From a virus: a DNA stretch of 64,000 bases. A model generated the notes under the pieces. It had not been told where the DNA came from. It did not search any database and saw only the letters and a program-made list of their open reading frames with translations. Positions 37,463 through 48,390 of the stretch are shown here, one piece after another (within the stretch, counting starts at the first letter, position 1; each line of letters begins with the position of its first letter). The stretch spans positions 62,001 through 126,000 of the IMG/VR virus record IMGVR_UViG_3300023202_000068. One strand, given 5' to 3'. Position numbers and translations under genes: made by a program.

Positions 37463-40312
37463 ATGGCTAGTCCTTTTATATCAGGTAATAATCCAAACTT
37501 CGTCGGAACAAATCGCAATGCCGATTTAGCCGCTACGGAAGAGGCACGGTTTGCTGAAGAGCAGGCACAGCGTGCGCGTGATGAGATTGCAGATAGAGAG
37601 TTAGAGCGAATTAAAAGGGAAGCTGCTCGGCGTAGAGAACTTAGAGAGCTTCTACAGCGCACAGAGCCCACTCCGACTCCAGAACCTGCATTTAGACCAC
37701 CCTGGAATGACGGTGACCAACCTAAGCAAATTCACTCTAATAAAAATGAAGTATTTTTTGCTCCTTTCTTTATAGACCCAGATCGTTGGAATAGGTTTTT
37801 TCCCTACAGGCTCTTGATTATAGATGTTACAGACAACAATAAAACTGTTGGTCCTGGCGGCATTGACTTTCAAGGTATTAACTCGTTTGAAGAAATTAAC
37901 AGCGAAGGTGGAATTGAATACGTAATTACTCAGCAAGCTAGAAATAAGTCTTGGGAGATGGTGTTACCCATTACTCCTCAGCAACTTCAGGTTACAGATC
38001 AATACTCCATCAACACCTCTGCTACAATGAGAGGAGTTATAGAGGAGCATAACGGTTTAAAGTTCAAGATGATCTCGGCTTCTGGTACTACAGGAATATG
38101 GCCTCTTAAGCCAACATTGGGTGACAAGGTTGAAAGACCTAGTGTTGCCGGTTCAGTTTTTGGAGGCACTATTGAGGCAGCCAATAACTTAGCTAACCAA
38201 GCTGGCTCTGTAAAATCTATAGCGACTGGTGAGCACCCTAGAAGACCTAGTAATGCTGAAAAACCAGGTGAGTCCAGTGTAGGTACAGAATTCAACACCG
38301 GATACTACCAGGCTCTTTACATGGGACAATTCCTTGAAAGATACGCTCAAGCTAAGAAAAACCCTGAATGGAAAAATTACAGATTAGCCTTCGACATGCC
38401 TAAGCAGAATCAGACTTTTGTTGTAACGCCTGTTTCTTTTTCCCTGAAGCAAGATCAACAAAGCCCAGGTGAGTACAAGTTCAACTTTCAATTCAAAGCA
38501 TGGAAGAGAGTTAAGCTAAACGAGACACCGTTTGTAGAGTCTACTCAGTTGCCAGACTTAGGCGACCCAAACATATATCAAAGAGCTGTAGGAACTATTG
38601 AGCAAACTAGGAGAACTCTTGGTTCAGCCCTCAACTTAGTTAGAGCAGTAAGAAGTGACGCACAGGCGGTATTTAATAACTTGAGAGAATTATCTTTGGT
38701 TGTTAAAGATGCTGCCGGACTTGTGTTCACAGCTATTGACTTGCCCAGGCAGATTGTTAATGACTTAAAGTCTACCATTGAAGACTCTATTGAAAATATT
38801 TCAAGCGCATTTACCCCACCTAGTGATCGGTTTAGAGACCAGCCAGGACTTCAAGGTTCAGTCAATAAAATTACTAATGTTGGAGGCCTATCTCCTCAAT
38901 CAAAAGCCGGTACAGTTGCCCAGTCAATCACTAACCAGAGAAGGGCAAATGAAGGTCTTTCAAGAGAAGCCGTACAAGCTGGAGCATTAGGGACAGACGC
39001 TGCACAAAGAACACAGGTAGATACACTTAATAATGTTTTTGAGAACCCAGAAGAAAACTTTGACTTCTTCAATACTATAAATGTTGACCAGCTTCAACTT
39101 ACGCCGGAGCAACAGATAGCTATTGAGGACGATCAGGAAAGAACTTCTTTAATTACAATTAATGACTTGAGAGAGACTAAGCAAGACTTACTTACCCTTT
39201 CTAATCAAATATCTAATAACTTTGGTGCCCTAGACAGCACTTACGCAAGTATCTTTGGACTACCAGAGCCTCAAGAGCGTTCCTTACCACTAACTGTTGA
39301 AGAAAATGAAGTTTTAGCTTCTATATTTGAAACCATACAGGTTATAGACATACTTACTTCTACAAAACAGTTCGATAGTTTAAACGAAGAGAGTTCTTTG
39401 GAATTTGTTGGAGGTATTGCTAACGAGGCTAACATTAACTTCAACACACCTCCTTCTAAACTATTAGCGCCTGTACCGTTTGGATCAAGTATCGAAGAGA
39501 TTTCAGCTAAATACTTAAGGGACGCAGATAGGTTTTTAGAAATTGCCACGTTAAACAACTTGAGATCACCTTACATTGATGAGGAAGGCTTCATCTACGA
39601 TTTACTTTCAAATGCAAGTGGTAGGCAGTTTAACGTAAACGATACGGAAGCACTTTTGTTTATCGGACAGAAAATTATTTTACAGTCTGACATAGTACCT
39701 CCGTTTTCTAGAAAAATTACAAACGTAGAGCAGATTGGCGACGGTAACTTTTTAGTAACTGTAGATGGACTTAATAACCTTGGAAATCTTACAACAGCAG
39801 ACGGAGCAAGAATGCAAACCTTTCTGCCTGGTACTGTAAATAGTCAAAATCAAATTTACATTCCAAGTGACGAACCATCTTCTGTAGAAGACGATCAGGT
39901 TTTTAACATACCTGGTGTTAGTGACAATCAACTTGCAAAACTTTCAAAGGTAGACTTCCTACTTACGGAAGAATTTGATATTGCAATTAACAGCGTAGGT
40001 GACTTTAGACTTGCCACGGGACTAACTAACTTAGTCCAGGCATTGAAAATGAAAATTAAAACACAGCGTGGAACACTTTTGAGACATTTAGATTACGGAT
40101 TGGGTCTTGAGTACGGTGTATCTGTAGCTGATATAAATAACGGACTTATTATTAATGAACTCAACAGACTTGTAACAGAGGACGAAAGATTTCAAGCGGT
40201 GACTCAGGTGTCACTAAGGTTGTCCGGTTCTACACTCGGTATTGACATGGTAGTTCAACTTGCCAATAATAACGGTGTTTTACCAGTAAACTTTGACTTG
40301 AAAGTTTCCTAA
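37463..40312 (+). CDS. baseplate protein with LysM-like and gp25-like domains
   Basis: A 949-residue protein. N-terminal charged helix (residues 20-70), then a large strand-rich part (FFAPFFIDPDRWNRFFPYRL). At about 665-705, VPFGSSIEEISAKYLRDADR and FLEIATLNNLRSPYID have the LysM layout. From about 830, LATGLTNLVQALKMKIKTQR and TLLRHLDYGLGLEYG resemble the GPW/gp25 wedge family. So it likely joins a tail-hub or peptidoglycan-binding module to a wedge subunit. It leads directly to the J protein. Confidence 0.65.
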   Translation: MASPFISGNNPNFVGTNRNADLAATEEARFAEEQAQRARDEIADRELERIKREAARRRELRELLQRTEPTPTPEPAFRPPWNDGDQPKQIHSNKNEVFFAPFFIDPDRWNRFFPYRLLIIDVTDNNKTVGPGGIDFQGINSFEEINSEGGIEYVITQQARNKSWEMVLPITPQQLQVTDQYSINTSATMRGVIEEHNGLKFKMISASGTTGIWPLKPTLGDKVERPSVAGSVFGGTIEAANNLANQAGSVKSIATGEHPRRPSNAEKPGESSVGTEFNTGYYQALYMGQFLERYAQAKKNPEWKNYRLAFDMPKQNQTFVVTPVSFSLKQDQQSPGEYKFNFQFKAWKRVKLNETPFVESTQLPDLGDPNIYQRAVGTIEQTRRTLGSALNLVRAVRSDAQAVFNNLRELSLVVKDAAGLVFTAIDLPRQIVNDLKSTIEDSIENISSAFTPPSDRFRDQPGLQGSVNKITNVGGLSPQSKAGTVAQSITNQRRANEGLSREAVQAGALGTDAAQRTQVDTLNNVFENPEENFDFFNTINVDQLQLTPEQQIAIEDDQERTSLITINDLRETKQDLLTLSNQISNNFGALDSTYASIFGLPEPQERSLPLTVEENEVLASIFETIQVIDILTSTKQFDSLNEESSLEFVGGIANEANINFNTPPSKLLAPVPFGSSIEEISAKYLRDADRFLEIATLNNLRSPYIDEEGFIYDLLSNASGRQFNVNDTEALLFIGQKIILQSDIVPPFSRKITNVEQIGDGNFLVTVDGLNNLGNLTTADGARMQTFLPGTVNSQNQIYIPSDEPSSVEDDQVFNIPGVSDNQLAKLSKVDFLLTEEFDIAINSVGDFRLATGLTNLVQALKMKIKTQRGTLLRHLDYGLGLEYGVSVADINNGLIINELNRLVTEDERFQAVTQVSLRLSGSTLGIDMVVQLANNNGVLPVNFDLKVS

Positions 40313-40313
40313 C

Positions 40314-40324
40314 TGTGGTATATG
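40314..40324 (+). promoter_or_regulatory. TGTGGTATATG motif upstream of gpJ
   Basis: TGTGGTATATG occurs here, 24 bases before ATG 40348, and again at 53709-53719, 18 bases before ATG 53737. The two copies share 11 identical bases. It could be a promoter element or a processing site within an operon. Confidence 0.35.
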
Positions 40325-40347
40325 TAGGGTAATAGGTAGGAGAAAAA

Positions 40348-43300
40348 ATGGCCAAATTACCAGTTCCAAAATCATACGAGCAAATATTAGGTGATATGCT
40401 TGCGACATACATCTCCAAAATTGGAGTGAATGATCTCAATGTAGGCTCATCTGTAACTTCTTTCTTTGAAGCTATGGCACAAGCAGTCTACAGATCTTCT
40501 GGAGACACCTTCTCTATTCTCAGAGGTTTCTCTGTGGATCGCGCTGAGGGTGAGTCTCTTAAGAGACTTGCCGAGGAAGAGCGTGTATTCCCGATACCTG
40601 CGCGTGTTGCGACTGGTCGTATAACTGTTACAGACTCAAGCTTTACAAAAATTTCTACAAAAATCTATGCAGGAACAACTCCACCAAATATCGGCTCAAC
40701 CACCATCAATGTATCTGATGCTTCTGAGTTTCCAGCGACTGGCTCTGTATTTTTAGGTAGAGGTACGCCTAATATTGAAGGACCTATTGCGTATTCAAGC
40801 GTTGATGACTTAGGTGGATTTTTTAGACTTAACCTTTCTTCTCCTACAACTAAATATCACAATAACTCTGAAACTGTAATTCTTTCACAAGGTGGGGTTA
40901 GAAACATACCTGTAGGTACTGCAGTGCAAACGGTAGGGGGCGGTTCGTCTCCACAGATAGTTTTTAGCACAACACAAGTTGCAACTATTCTTGACGGTGA
41001 AACACAGATCACAAACGTACCAGTAGCAGCACAGGAGCCTGGTATTGATGGGAACGTACCTAGAAATGCAATTACACAATTTGTAACAACACCGTTTACT
41101 GGTGCAACAGTTACAAACCCTAATCCATTTACTACAGGTCGAAACGAAGAGTCTGATGAAGAAATTAGAATTCGTATTAAAAAACAAAGAATATCTAGGG
41201 GACTTGGGACAGCCATTGCTATTGAGTCTGCTGTACAAGGAATTCAGGCAACTGATGAGAACGCAGTTGTTACATCAAACCAAATTCTTTCTACTGGCGA
41301 CAAAACTACGTTATTTATCGATAACGGACAGGGGTATGAAGAAGCCACAGCAGGTATTGGCTTAGAATTTATTGTAGACTCTGCTCTTGGCGGTGAACAG
41401 TTCTTCCAGTTAGCAACAGGTGGTAATCAAACCTCTGTAGCTAAGGCTTTTTTAGAAGGCACGAACACATCTCCATTTAACATAAATCCGAACAACAGAC
41501 TTGCTGTGCTAGTAGGTGGTATTCTAAGTGAACATGTTTTTGCAGAAGGTGACTTTGCCTCTAATGGCGCTGCGAATGCGTTTGAGGTTGTTGCGTCTAT
41601 CAATGCAAACTCTGATTTATCTTTTTCAGCCAGAACCATTGATAATGGAACTCGAATCACTCTTTCAGCAAAAGAAGAAACTGATGAGTTTATACAAAAG
41701 ACCATACCGACCATCGGTACAGATGCTGGTATTGCAATTGGTATTGCAGACAATGAAGTTGAAACTTTAAAGTTGTTTAAAAACAAGGTAGCTCTAAGCA
41801 GAAACGGTCGAAGTGCCGTGCTTGAGTCAGAAAACCAAAGTGACTGGTCTAACACAATCACAGACGGCGACACCTTAATTGTAGGTGTAGATAGTACACA
41901 AAGTATTACATATACTTTTTCTAACGCAGACTTTGTAGCAGAGGGCACTCACTCTACTGTATCTAAAAACAATACACTTCAATCTTGGGTTAACGTAATT
42001 AACTCTAAAGTTACAGGTATTACCGCTTCAATTAACGGTAACAGAATTGTCTTGAGGTCAAACCTGGGAACTAACTCTAGAGCAGCACTAAATATCGACC
42101 CAAGTTCTACTTTAGTGTCTAAGGGTGTATTTACAGTTGGTCAGGGACTATCTGCTTCTGGTAGAGAGGCTGACTTTACACTGTCTAGAAACACAGGGCA
42201 AATTAAGCTCACTGCACCTCTAGAGCCTGGTGACAGCTTAACTGCTGGTAGCGATGCAACTCAGGCATCTATTGAAAGCTCTCAAATCTTAGGTGGTAAC
42301 GTAGTATTACCTTCAGATGCAGATCTTTGGTATATGGTTGACAACTCTGCTGCTGCAATAATTCCAAATGGTGTATTGAGCGATAGCTTGATAACTATTA
42401 CCAAACAGCCAGCAAACGTATTGCGAGTTAGATCAAACCTTGAAAGTGCATTTGTTAACATACAGCCTGGGGACTATGTAGTTCTGTGGAGTGACGAGGT
42501 ACTACCTGTCAATAGAGTAGAAGGAAGGGTTCACGCTGTAGGGACAGAACTTGTTGCTAACGATTACTTCGAAATTAAACTAACTGTTCCTGAGTACAAC
42601 GCTACTGCTGCTGAAGGACCTGTTACCTTCCTTGAGGGACTTGCTTTTCTGAGAACTGAAGTTCCACCACAAAAAATAACAATATCTGCCGGTTCATATC
42701 AAATTAGTGAAGTTGCTGGGGAGATTAGAGATCAACTTATTGGTGTAGACACTGCTACAGAAAACGATGAAATTATAATTGTTTCAACAAAAACCAAAAG
42801 CATCTCAGGTCACCTTTTATTATTCACTTTTAACGATGCCGCTAAGAACTTAAACTTTACAGAGGGTGATTCTGCAGCTTCACAAACTTCATTGGTTGGT
42901 TTCAAATCTGGTCAAATAAAAGGTACGGACTTTCCACTATTTTTTCACTCAAACTTTACATCAGACCAGTTTGCCAGTCCTCCTGGTTCTTTTATAGCAC
43001 AGTATGATTCTGCGCTTGACCTAGATACGGCTGGTATTGACCCAGACGCTTTTGTTGCAATACAACATCCATACCTAAGTAATGGTTCTGAGATACTCGA
43101 TGCACAAGCTGCTGATGAGAGAGTTTTAATTGACAATATTTCTGGCAGCGCCATTGATGTTGACGACTCTAAGACTATAAGAAGAATTAGAATTGCAGAC
43201 AGGTATTACCTACTAAAGACTTTGGATCTTTCACACAATGACACAATTACTGTGATATTAGACAATGATGCTGCGAACAAAACCTTTCCAGTGCCGTTAT

Positions 43301-46300
43301 TCAGAAGAGCCACTACAAATACAACTATGCCTATCAACGCAGATCAGTTTAGAGCTTACGATGCTGATGCTGGAGCCAGTGCCTCTTTCACACAATTTTT
43401 TGGTACAGACTATCCTTTTAAAAACTACAAAGTCTCAATGCAGGCAAAGAATGCAATTGACCCAAGTGGTTCTGTAGACGAAGACGCTGTTTTATTTAGA
43501 TCAGTAGTGTGGGGAAAAGCTGGTGAAAAATACAGAGTTGGTTATTTCTACCCAACAGGTCCTGATCAGGGAATTGCCAGTTCAGTTTCAGTTGGTGGAA
43601 CTATTGATACAAGAATTAGCTTAAAGTCTGGTCCAGCAGTCACCAATAACATCGACGGGACTACAGAGTGGGATGTAACAATTACCCCTAACACTCCTGT
43701 TGCAGGTGTGGACGAAGTTACATACTCTTGGACCTCTACAGGTTCTAATCCTACAATGAGTACTTTGGCTCCTGGTGACTATGTATCTATTAATAATAGC
43801 GGTGAATTTGCAGCAGCAAACCAGGGTACTTTTAGAATATCCTCTGCCAACTCTACATCCTTTACGGTACGTAGACCGAACGGAATTGCTTCTGCACAAA
43901 CTGACGTGGCAACTCTTACAAATACAACAATATCTTTGTACGAAGACAGTGACACTACTGCGCAAGAAATTGTAGATCACGTAACTAGCGATCTTGGAGA
44001 GTTTTTAACAGCTTCTGTTCTAGAAGATAACGGAGTGACTGGTGCTGGTGTAATTAATAAAAGTACTTTTGAGGATAATGATTTTGCTGCCGACTCTAGC
44101 TATGTACAATTAGTAGACGGTTTAAACTGGATTGAAACAAGTGACTTAGACGCTGTAGCTCCTAACTTTCAGTTTGAGTTAAAACAAACTCTAGAGCTTT
44201 CAAGCTTTAGCACTAACACTCCAGATGCATACGCTTTTAACGACGGTGAAGATTTGCGAATTATACCTACCTCTGTACCACAAGTTTCAGACTTTATATC
44301 TGTACTAGCGGTAAGTGGAATAACAACCTTAGGTGAGGTTGAAACTACAAATAGAGAGCAGCAACTCCAACTTGCCACACAAGTATTAGGTTCTTCTGGA
44401 GCCATCCTTATATCTGGTGGTAATGGGAACCAGGCGCAGGCTTCTGTACTAGGTGTTACCCAGAGAGTTAATGGGACTGATTTTGCCAAAACTACTATAG
44501 CTAAGTCTGCTTCGGCTGGTTTTTCAGGTGACAGTTTTGTAAAATTAGAGGCTACGAATAGACAGAGGAAGCTTACAGGAATTAGTTTTACAACAAATGC
44601 CACGATTATCCCTAATCAACCAATAGCCTCTACATCTATAGTAGAACTTGGAAACCGCGATATAACTGACAGGTACTTTGGTGAACCTAGAAACTTCATA
44701 AGACTTCGAGATAGAGCTTTCCAGGTTGAAAAACAGGGTACACTAGTGTGTATCACTTGGGATGAGGTTACTGGTACAGACCCGACCTTCATTAAAACCG
44801 TAGAGACTAACGACTCAGGTGGTGGTGACATTACTGCAGTTTACAATGGAGACTTCAACGCTACAGAATACACAGTATCTACAGGTGATAGACGCTTTAA
44901 CGAAGTGGGCATTGGTGACACGGTTACTATAGCTACTTTTACTAACGCTGGTAATAACGGTACTTTTAAAGTATTAGGTGTTTCTGACGATGGATTGACG
45001 GTTTCTGTAAATAATACAGCAGGTGTTGCAGAGACGGCAGCAATCGGTGCTGGAGATATGTCTTTTTCTGCAGAAATTAAAGAAGGAGATAATGTTGAGA
45101 TTGGCGCTCCTTTTACAAACCTTAACCAGGGTACTTTTAGAGTAGTTCGAAGATTTAACAACAGCATCTATATAGAAAACGACTCTGCCGTTGAAGAAAG
45201 AGTTTTAATCACAGATAACTTGAGAAGCCTTGGTGGTGACGCAACAACTGAGTATGATGTGACTGTACCAGGCAACATGAGAATTGAATGGAACACAAAC
45301 GGAACTGCTCCTACCTTGGCTAACGCTAAGATGGGAGATATCGTTACAGTCGGGACGGCTTTTGCTGCAGCAAACCAAGGTACTTATATGGTAGCAAGCG
45401 CAGGCGATAACTTTATTGAAATTCAAAATTCTGCCGCTGTAGCTGAGACTGGGATTACAGTCACAGGAGTTGGCGGTGATGTGCTTGAGTCACAAATACC
45501 GGCAATGAAGTTCAGTGAGTATGAAGCAACTGCACCAGGAGATATATTTACAATTTCTGGCAATGTGCTTGGGGCTAACAACCAAGGTACTTACAATGTT
45601 ACTGAAGTTCTATCTAAGAATTCAATTGTAGTAGACGACATACTAACCTCTCAAACTAACGTACAGTTAAATGACTTGTTTGTACAGGTATTTATTCAAG
45701 AAGGAACTTCATACACTGGTGTTAAGCGCATCAGGACTTTTGCTTGTAACCCATCTAACAGTTTACAAACTTGCCTGATTTTTGATACAAACGATCAGTT
45801 TGAAAAAATCAATGAGACTGCAGGAATTACCATTTCCATGGCAAGTAAGTTGGAGTTCCCAGAGACTACGGTAACTGGTTTCGATTCATACAAGTACCAC
45901 ACAGGACTACTAGCTGAGGCTAATAGAACTGTATATGGTGATCCAAGGGATACAACTACATACCCAGGAGTCGCTGCTGCAGGTGCTGAGATCTTTATCG
46001 AACCACCATTAGTCAAGAGAATTCAGGTTTCTATAAACATTAGAGTTAACACAGGTGTTCCTTTCGCTAGAGTGACTGAAGAAGTTAGAAACGCAATTGC
46101 AGCTTTGATTAACTCAGCTCCTCTTGGAGAGTCTATTGCGATTTCAGACATCATTGCTAGTGTAAACTCAATACCAGGTGTGAAAGCTGTATCGATTAGC
46201 TCACCTGCTTATGATCAGAATAACGACGTTATTGTGGTGAACCCAGCAGAGAAGCCATCGGTACTAGACATTGTTAACGATATTACTGTAAGTAAGGTTG

Positions 46301-46305
46301 AATAA
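40348..46305 (+). CDS. giant baseplate J-like protein
   Basis: A 1985-residue protein, four to six times the usual size of gpJ. The N-terminal domain has the family pattern (VDRAEGESLKRLAEEERVFP; EPGIDGNVPRNAITQF; RNEESDEEIRIRIKKQRISR). The C-terminal domain also fits (IEPPLVKRIQVSINIRVNTG; EEVRNAIAALINSAPLGESI). Between them lie long inserts with a repeated module GDxVxI-F-NQGTF near residues 1142, 1522, 1578, 1661 and 1729. A beta module near residue 110 is shared with the genes at 34811 and 46305. gpJ forms the outer ring of the baseplate wedge. AGGTAGGAGA precedes ATG. Confidence 0.85.
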   Translation: MAKLPVPKSYEQILGDMLATYISKIGVNDLNVGSSVTSFFEAMAQAVYRSSGDTFSILRGFSVDRAEGESLKRLAEEERVFPIPARVATGRITVTDSSFTKISTKIYAGTTPPNIGSTTINVSDASEFPATGSVFLGRGTPNIEGPIAYSSVDDLGGFFRLNLSSPTTKYHNNSETVILSQGGVRNIPVGTAVQTVGGGSSPQIVFSTTQVATILDGETQITNVPVAAQEPGIDGNVPRNAITQFVTTPFTGATVTNPNPFTTGRNEESDEEIRIRIKKQRISRGLGTAIAIESAVQGIQATDENAVVTSNQILSTGDKTTLFIDNGQGYEEATAGIGLEFIVDSALGGEQFFQLATGGNQTSVAKAFLEGTNTSPFNINPNNRLAVLVGGILSEHVFAEGDFASNGAANAFEVVASINANSDLSFSARTIDNGTRITLSAKEETDEFIQKTIPTIGTDAGIAIGIADNEVETLKLFKNKVALSRNGRSAVLESENQSDWSNTITDGDTLIVGVDSTQSITYTFSNADFVAEGTHSTVSKNNTLQSWVNVINSKVTGITASINGNRIVLRSNLGTNSRAALNIDPSSTLVSKGVFTVGQGLSASGREADFTLSRNTGQIKLTAPLEPGDSLTAGSDATQASIESSQILGGNVVLPSDADLWYMVDNSAAAIIPNGVLSDSLITITKQPANVLRVRSNLESAFVNIQPGDYVVLWSDEVLPVNRVEGRVHAVGTELVANDYFEIKLTVPEYNATAAEGPVTFLEGLAFLRTEVPPQKITISAGSYQISEVAGEIRDQLIGVDTATENDEIIIVSTKTKSISGHLLLFTFNDAAKNLNFTEGDSAASQTSLVGFKSGQIKGTDFPLFFHSNFTSDQFASPPGSFIAQYDSALDLDTAGIDPDAFVAIQHPYLSNGSEILDAQAADERVLIDNISGSAIDVDDSKTIRRIRIADRYYLLKTLDLSHNDTITVILDNDAANKTFPVPLFRRATTNTTMPINADQFRAYDADAGASASFTQFFGTDYPFKNYKVSMQAKNAIDPSGSVDEDAVLFRSVVWGKAGEKYRVGYFYPTGPDQGIASSVSVGGTIDTRISLKSGPAVTNNIDGTTEWDVTITPNTPVAGVDEVTYSWTSTGSNPTMSTLAPGDYVSINNSGEFAAANQGTFRISSANSTSFTVRRPNGIASAQTDVATLTNTTISLYEDSDTTAQEIVDHVTSDLGEFLTASVLEDNGVTGAGVINKSTFEDNDFAADSSYVQLVDGLNWIETSDLDAVAPNFQFELKQTLELSSFSTNTPDAYAFNDGEDLRIIPTSVPQVSDFISVLAVSGITTLGEVETTNREQQLQLATQVLGSSGAILISGGNGNQAQASVLGVTQRVNGTDFAKTTIAKSASAGFSGDSFVKLEATNRQRKLTGISFTTNATIIPNQPIASTSIVELGNRDITDRYFGEPRNFIRLRDRAFQVEKQGTLVCITWDEVTGTDPTFIKTVETNDSGGGDITAVYNGDFNATEYTVSTGDRRFNEVGIGDTVTIATFTNAGNNGTFKVLGVSDDGLTVSVNNTAGVAETAAIGAGDMSFSAEIKEGDNVEIGAPFTNLNQGTFRVVRRFNNSIYIENDSAVEERVLITDNLRSLGGDATTEYDVTVPGNMRIEWNTNGTAPTLANAKMGDIVTVGTAFAAANQGTYMVASAGDNFIEIQNSAAVAETGITVTGVGGDVLESQIPAMKFSEYEATAPGDIFTISGNVLGANNQGTYNVTEVLSKNSIVVDDILTSQTNVQLNDLFVQVFIQEGTSYTGVKRIRTFACNPSNSLQTCLIFDTNDQFEKINETAGITISMASKLEFPETTVTGFDSYKYHTGLLAEANRTVYGDPRDTTTYPGVAAAGAEIFIEPPLVKRIQVSINIRVNTGVPFARVTEEVRNAIAALINSAPLGESIAISDIIASVNSIPGVKAVSISSPAYDQNNDVIVVNPAEKPSVLDIVNDITVSKVE

Positions 46306-47918
46306 TGGCTGACGATTTAGAACTTGCAAAAATTAGATTAAGAGCTTACTTGAACGCTAGTATTAGAGGACCTAATACAGATGCGGTTATTGAGGCTTTG
46401 TCTACAGGTGCCTGTCACTTGATAGATAATGCAGAGGCTGTTAATGATTCACTATACATTGTAACTGCACAACAGAGATATCTTGATCAAAGATTAGCAG
46501 ATAGGGATCTAACTAGACCGGACAATGTAGGGCTATCTGACGAAGTGTTTCGTGAGATCGGTATTGAAGTTTCTAACAGAAAACAAGTAAGAGACTTAAT
46601 ACTTAATCTACTTAGAATTGTGTACGGAGAAGAGTTTACAAGAGCTACTCTAAACTCAACTGAGTTTGAAACTTTTGCACTACAAGACGGTGACAACTTA
46701 ATTCTTCAGTTTGATGACCAAGACCCTGTTGAGATATTCTTTGCTACTGAGCAGTTTACCAATATCAATGCAGCTACAGCACAAGAGGTAGCTGACTCAA
46801 TTACAAGAGAGATTCGTAGGCTTGGAAGAACAGGCTCTGCAATCTCAAGAGATGACGGTGCTGGCGGCTTTGTACAATTAATTTCTGAAACAGACGGTCC
46901 CTCTTCTACTATTAGAGTTCTAGGTGGAAGAGCGCAAAATGAACTTAAGTTTGAAAGCATTAGACCTACGTCTGGTGTTGCAGCAACTCAGTGGACTATA
47001 GAACCTGTAGCTGGTGGAGCTGTAAGGGCACGCTGGACTGGTGGTCCAAACCCATCCATAGGTAAGGTTAAAGTTAACGATTATGTTAACATTTTCGGCT
47101 CAGCTTTTGACCCAGCCAACCAAGGTACATACACGATTACTGGTGTGCAGAGTGGATTGATTAATGATGCCTTTGTAGAGTTTGAAAACCCTAACGCTGT
47201 AGCAGAGACTCAGCTTCAAGGTACTTCTGATGGTGTGTTGTTCTTCAACCCTGTAAGATCTACCATTAACAGTAAGACAAACTTTGCAACACTCTATCAA
47301 GTGTCTGCGAGTGTTTTAGAAATATTCGTACCTGCAACTACTAGGGTTGTTCGGAGACAAAGACAAGGTGCGGCACACATACAAGACGGCGTAGCATCTA
47401 CAGAGGGCAATGAAGGTCCATATGTATACGATACTACTAAGGGCTTTACGATTGCAGAGCCTGAGGCAAATACCATTAACACTGTAGACTCAGGTAGCTC
47501 TAACATTATCCAAGTTGACGATGCCTCTGACGTACCTGATGAGACTGGTTTTTTAATATTTGGCTTCGGTACTTCAAGAGAAGAAGGTCCTGTACCTTAT
47601 ATTTCTAGACCATCCTCCAATACTTTAATTATCGACCCATCTTATACTTTTAAAAACGTGCATCCAGCAGGAACTAATATTTCACTGGTAGCTCAGAACT
47701 TTGCTGTGCAGATATCCAAGGATGGTCAAGACTACCCGTTTTACCTGACAGATGTGGTGTCTGGTCGAGTATATATGGAAGAGTTAATAGAACTTGTGGC
47801 TGCTACTGGTATTAATGTAGTTGTTACAATCCTGTATCCAAACGATGAAGGTTTAGGTAAATGGGGTGATGCAAATAATTCAGAGAAATTTTATGTCTGG
47901 GGTCCAGATCCATCTTAG
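46305..47918 (+). CDS. baseplate wedge / tail protein with shared gpJ modules
   Basis: A 537-residue protein coupled to gpJ by TAATG. The N-terminal helical part (YIVTAQQRYLDQRLADRDLT; FREIGIEVSNRKQVRDLILN) is gpI-like in position. Then a copy of the NQGT module (VNDYVNIFGSAFDPANQGTY) and the beta module IIQVDDASDVPDETGFLIFG ... EGPVPYI follow. It likely links gpJ to the fibres. Confidence 0.6.
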   Translation: MADDLELAKIRLRAYLNASIRGPNTDAVIEALSTGACHLIDNAEAVNDSLYIVTAQQRYLDQRLADRDLTRPDNVGLSDEVFREIGIEVSNRKQVRDLILNLLRIVYGEEFTRATLNSTEFETFALQDGDNLILQFDDQDPVEIFFATEQFTNINAATAQEVADSITREIRRLGRTGSAISRDDGAGGFVQLISETDGPSSTIRVLGGRAQNELKFESIRPTSGVAATQWTIEPVAGGAVRARWTGGPNPSIGKVKVNDYVNIFGSAFDPANQGTYTITGVQSGLINDAFVEFENPNAVAETQLQGTSDGVLFFNPVRSTINSKTNFATLYQVSASVLEIFVPATTRVVRRQRQGAAHIQDGVASTEGNEGPYVYDTTKGFTIAEPEANTINTVDSGSSNIIQVDDASDVPDETGFLIFGFGTSREEGPVPYISRPSSNTLIIDPSYTFKNVHPAGTNISLVAQNFAVQISKDGQDYPFYLTDVVSGRVYMEELIELVAATGINVVVTILYPNDEGLGKWGDANNSEKFYVWGPDPS

Positions 47919-47926
47919 GAGAGTAA

Positions 47927-48352
47927 ATGGCTAAATCAATTATGTTAACAGGCGCTCAGGTCAAGCTGTACATCGCCGGTAAGCTTTACCCAGAAGTTCA
48001 AAACTTGAGCTATACGATTGATTATGGTGAGCAGGAGATTTACGGTATTGACTCTATATTCCCTCAAGAGGTGCGTACTACGCGCATGTCCGTACAGGGA
48101 GCTGTATCAGGGGTTCGAGTGAAGTTCAGCGGTGGAACCCAAGGAGCCAACGCTAGACCTCGTATAAATGAGATCTTTAATTCTCCATACGTGGCTATCA
48201 GAGTTCAAGATAGATTTACACAACAAGATATAGTTTTTATACCACAGGCAAAAATTACAAGTGAGCAGGTGACTGTTCCGGCAAAAGGTGTTGTGAAATT
48301 GAATTTTAGTTTTAAAGGAATCATCCCATATCAAGAAATTGATATTAGCTAG
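47927..48352 (+). CDS. tail tube-like or baseplate tube-initiator protein
   Basis: A 141-residue strand-rich protein. The block VQNLSYTIDYGEQEIYGIDS, then RTTRMSVQGAVSGVRVKFSG and VRVQD (IRVQDRFTQQDIVFIPQAKI), is the order seen in small tube-type proteins next to phage baseplate genes. AGGAGAG precedes ATG. It may be the initiator ring of the tube, since the main tube gene would be expected near the sheath, outside this window. Confidence 0.55.
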   Translation: MAKSIMLTGAQVKLYIAGKLYPEVQNLSYTIDYGEQEIYGIDSIFPQEVRTTRMSVQGAVSGVRVKFSGGTQGANARPRINEIFNSPYVAIRVQDRFTQQDIVFIPQAKITSEQVTVPAKGVVKLNFSFKGIIPYQEIDIS

Positions 48353-48390
48353 TAATAACAAGGAGTTGTGTAGAAGTTGGGGTAAATTAT

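Noticed and set aside
48171-48184. AGATCTTTAATTCT, close to the late-type motif
   Set aside because: It differs at the second base, lacks the TAT, and lies inside the tube-like coding sequence.
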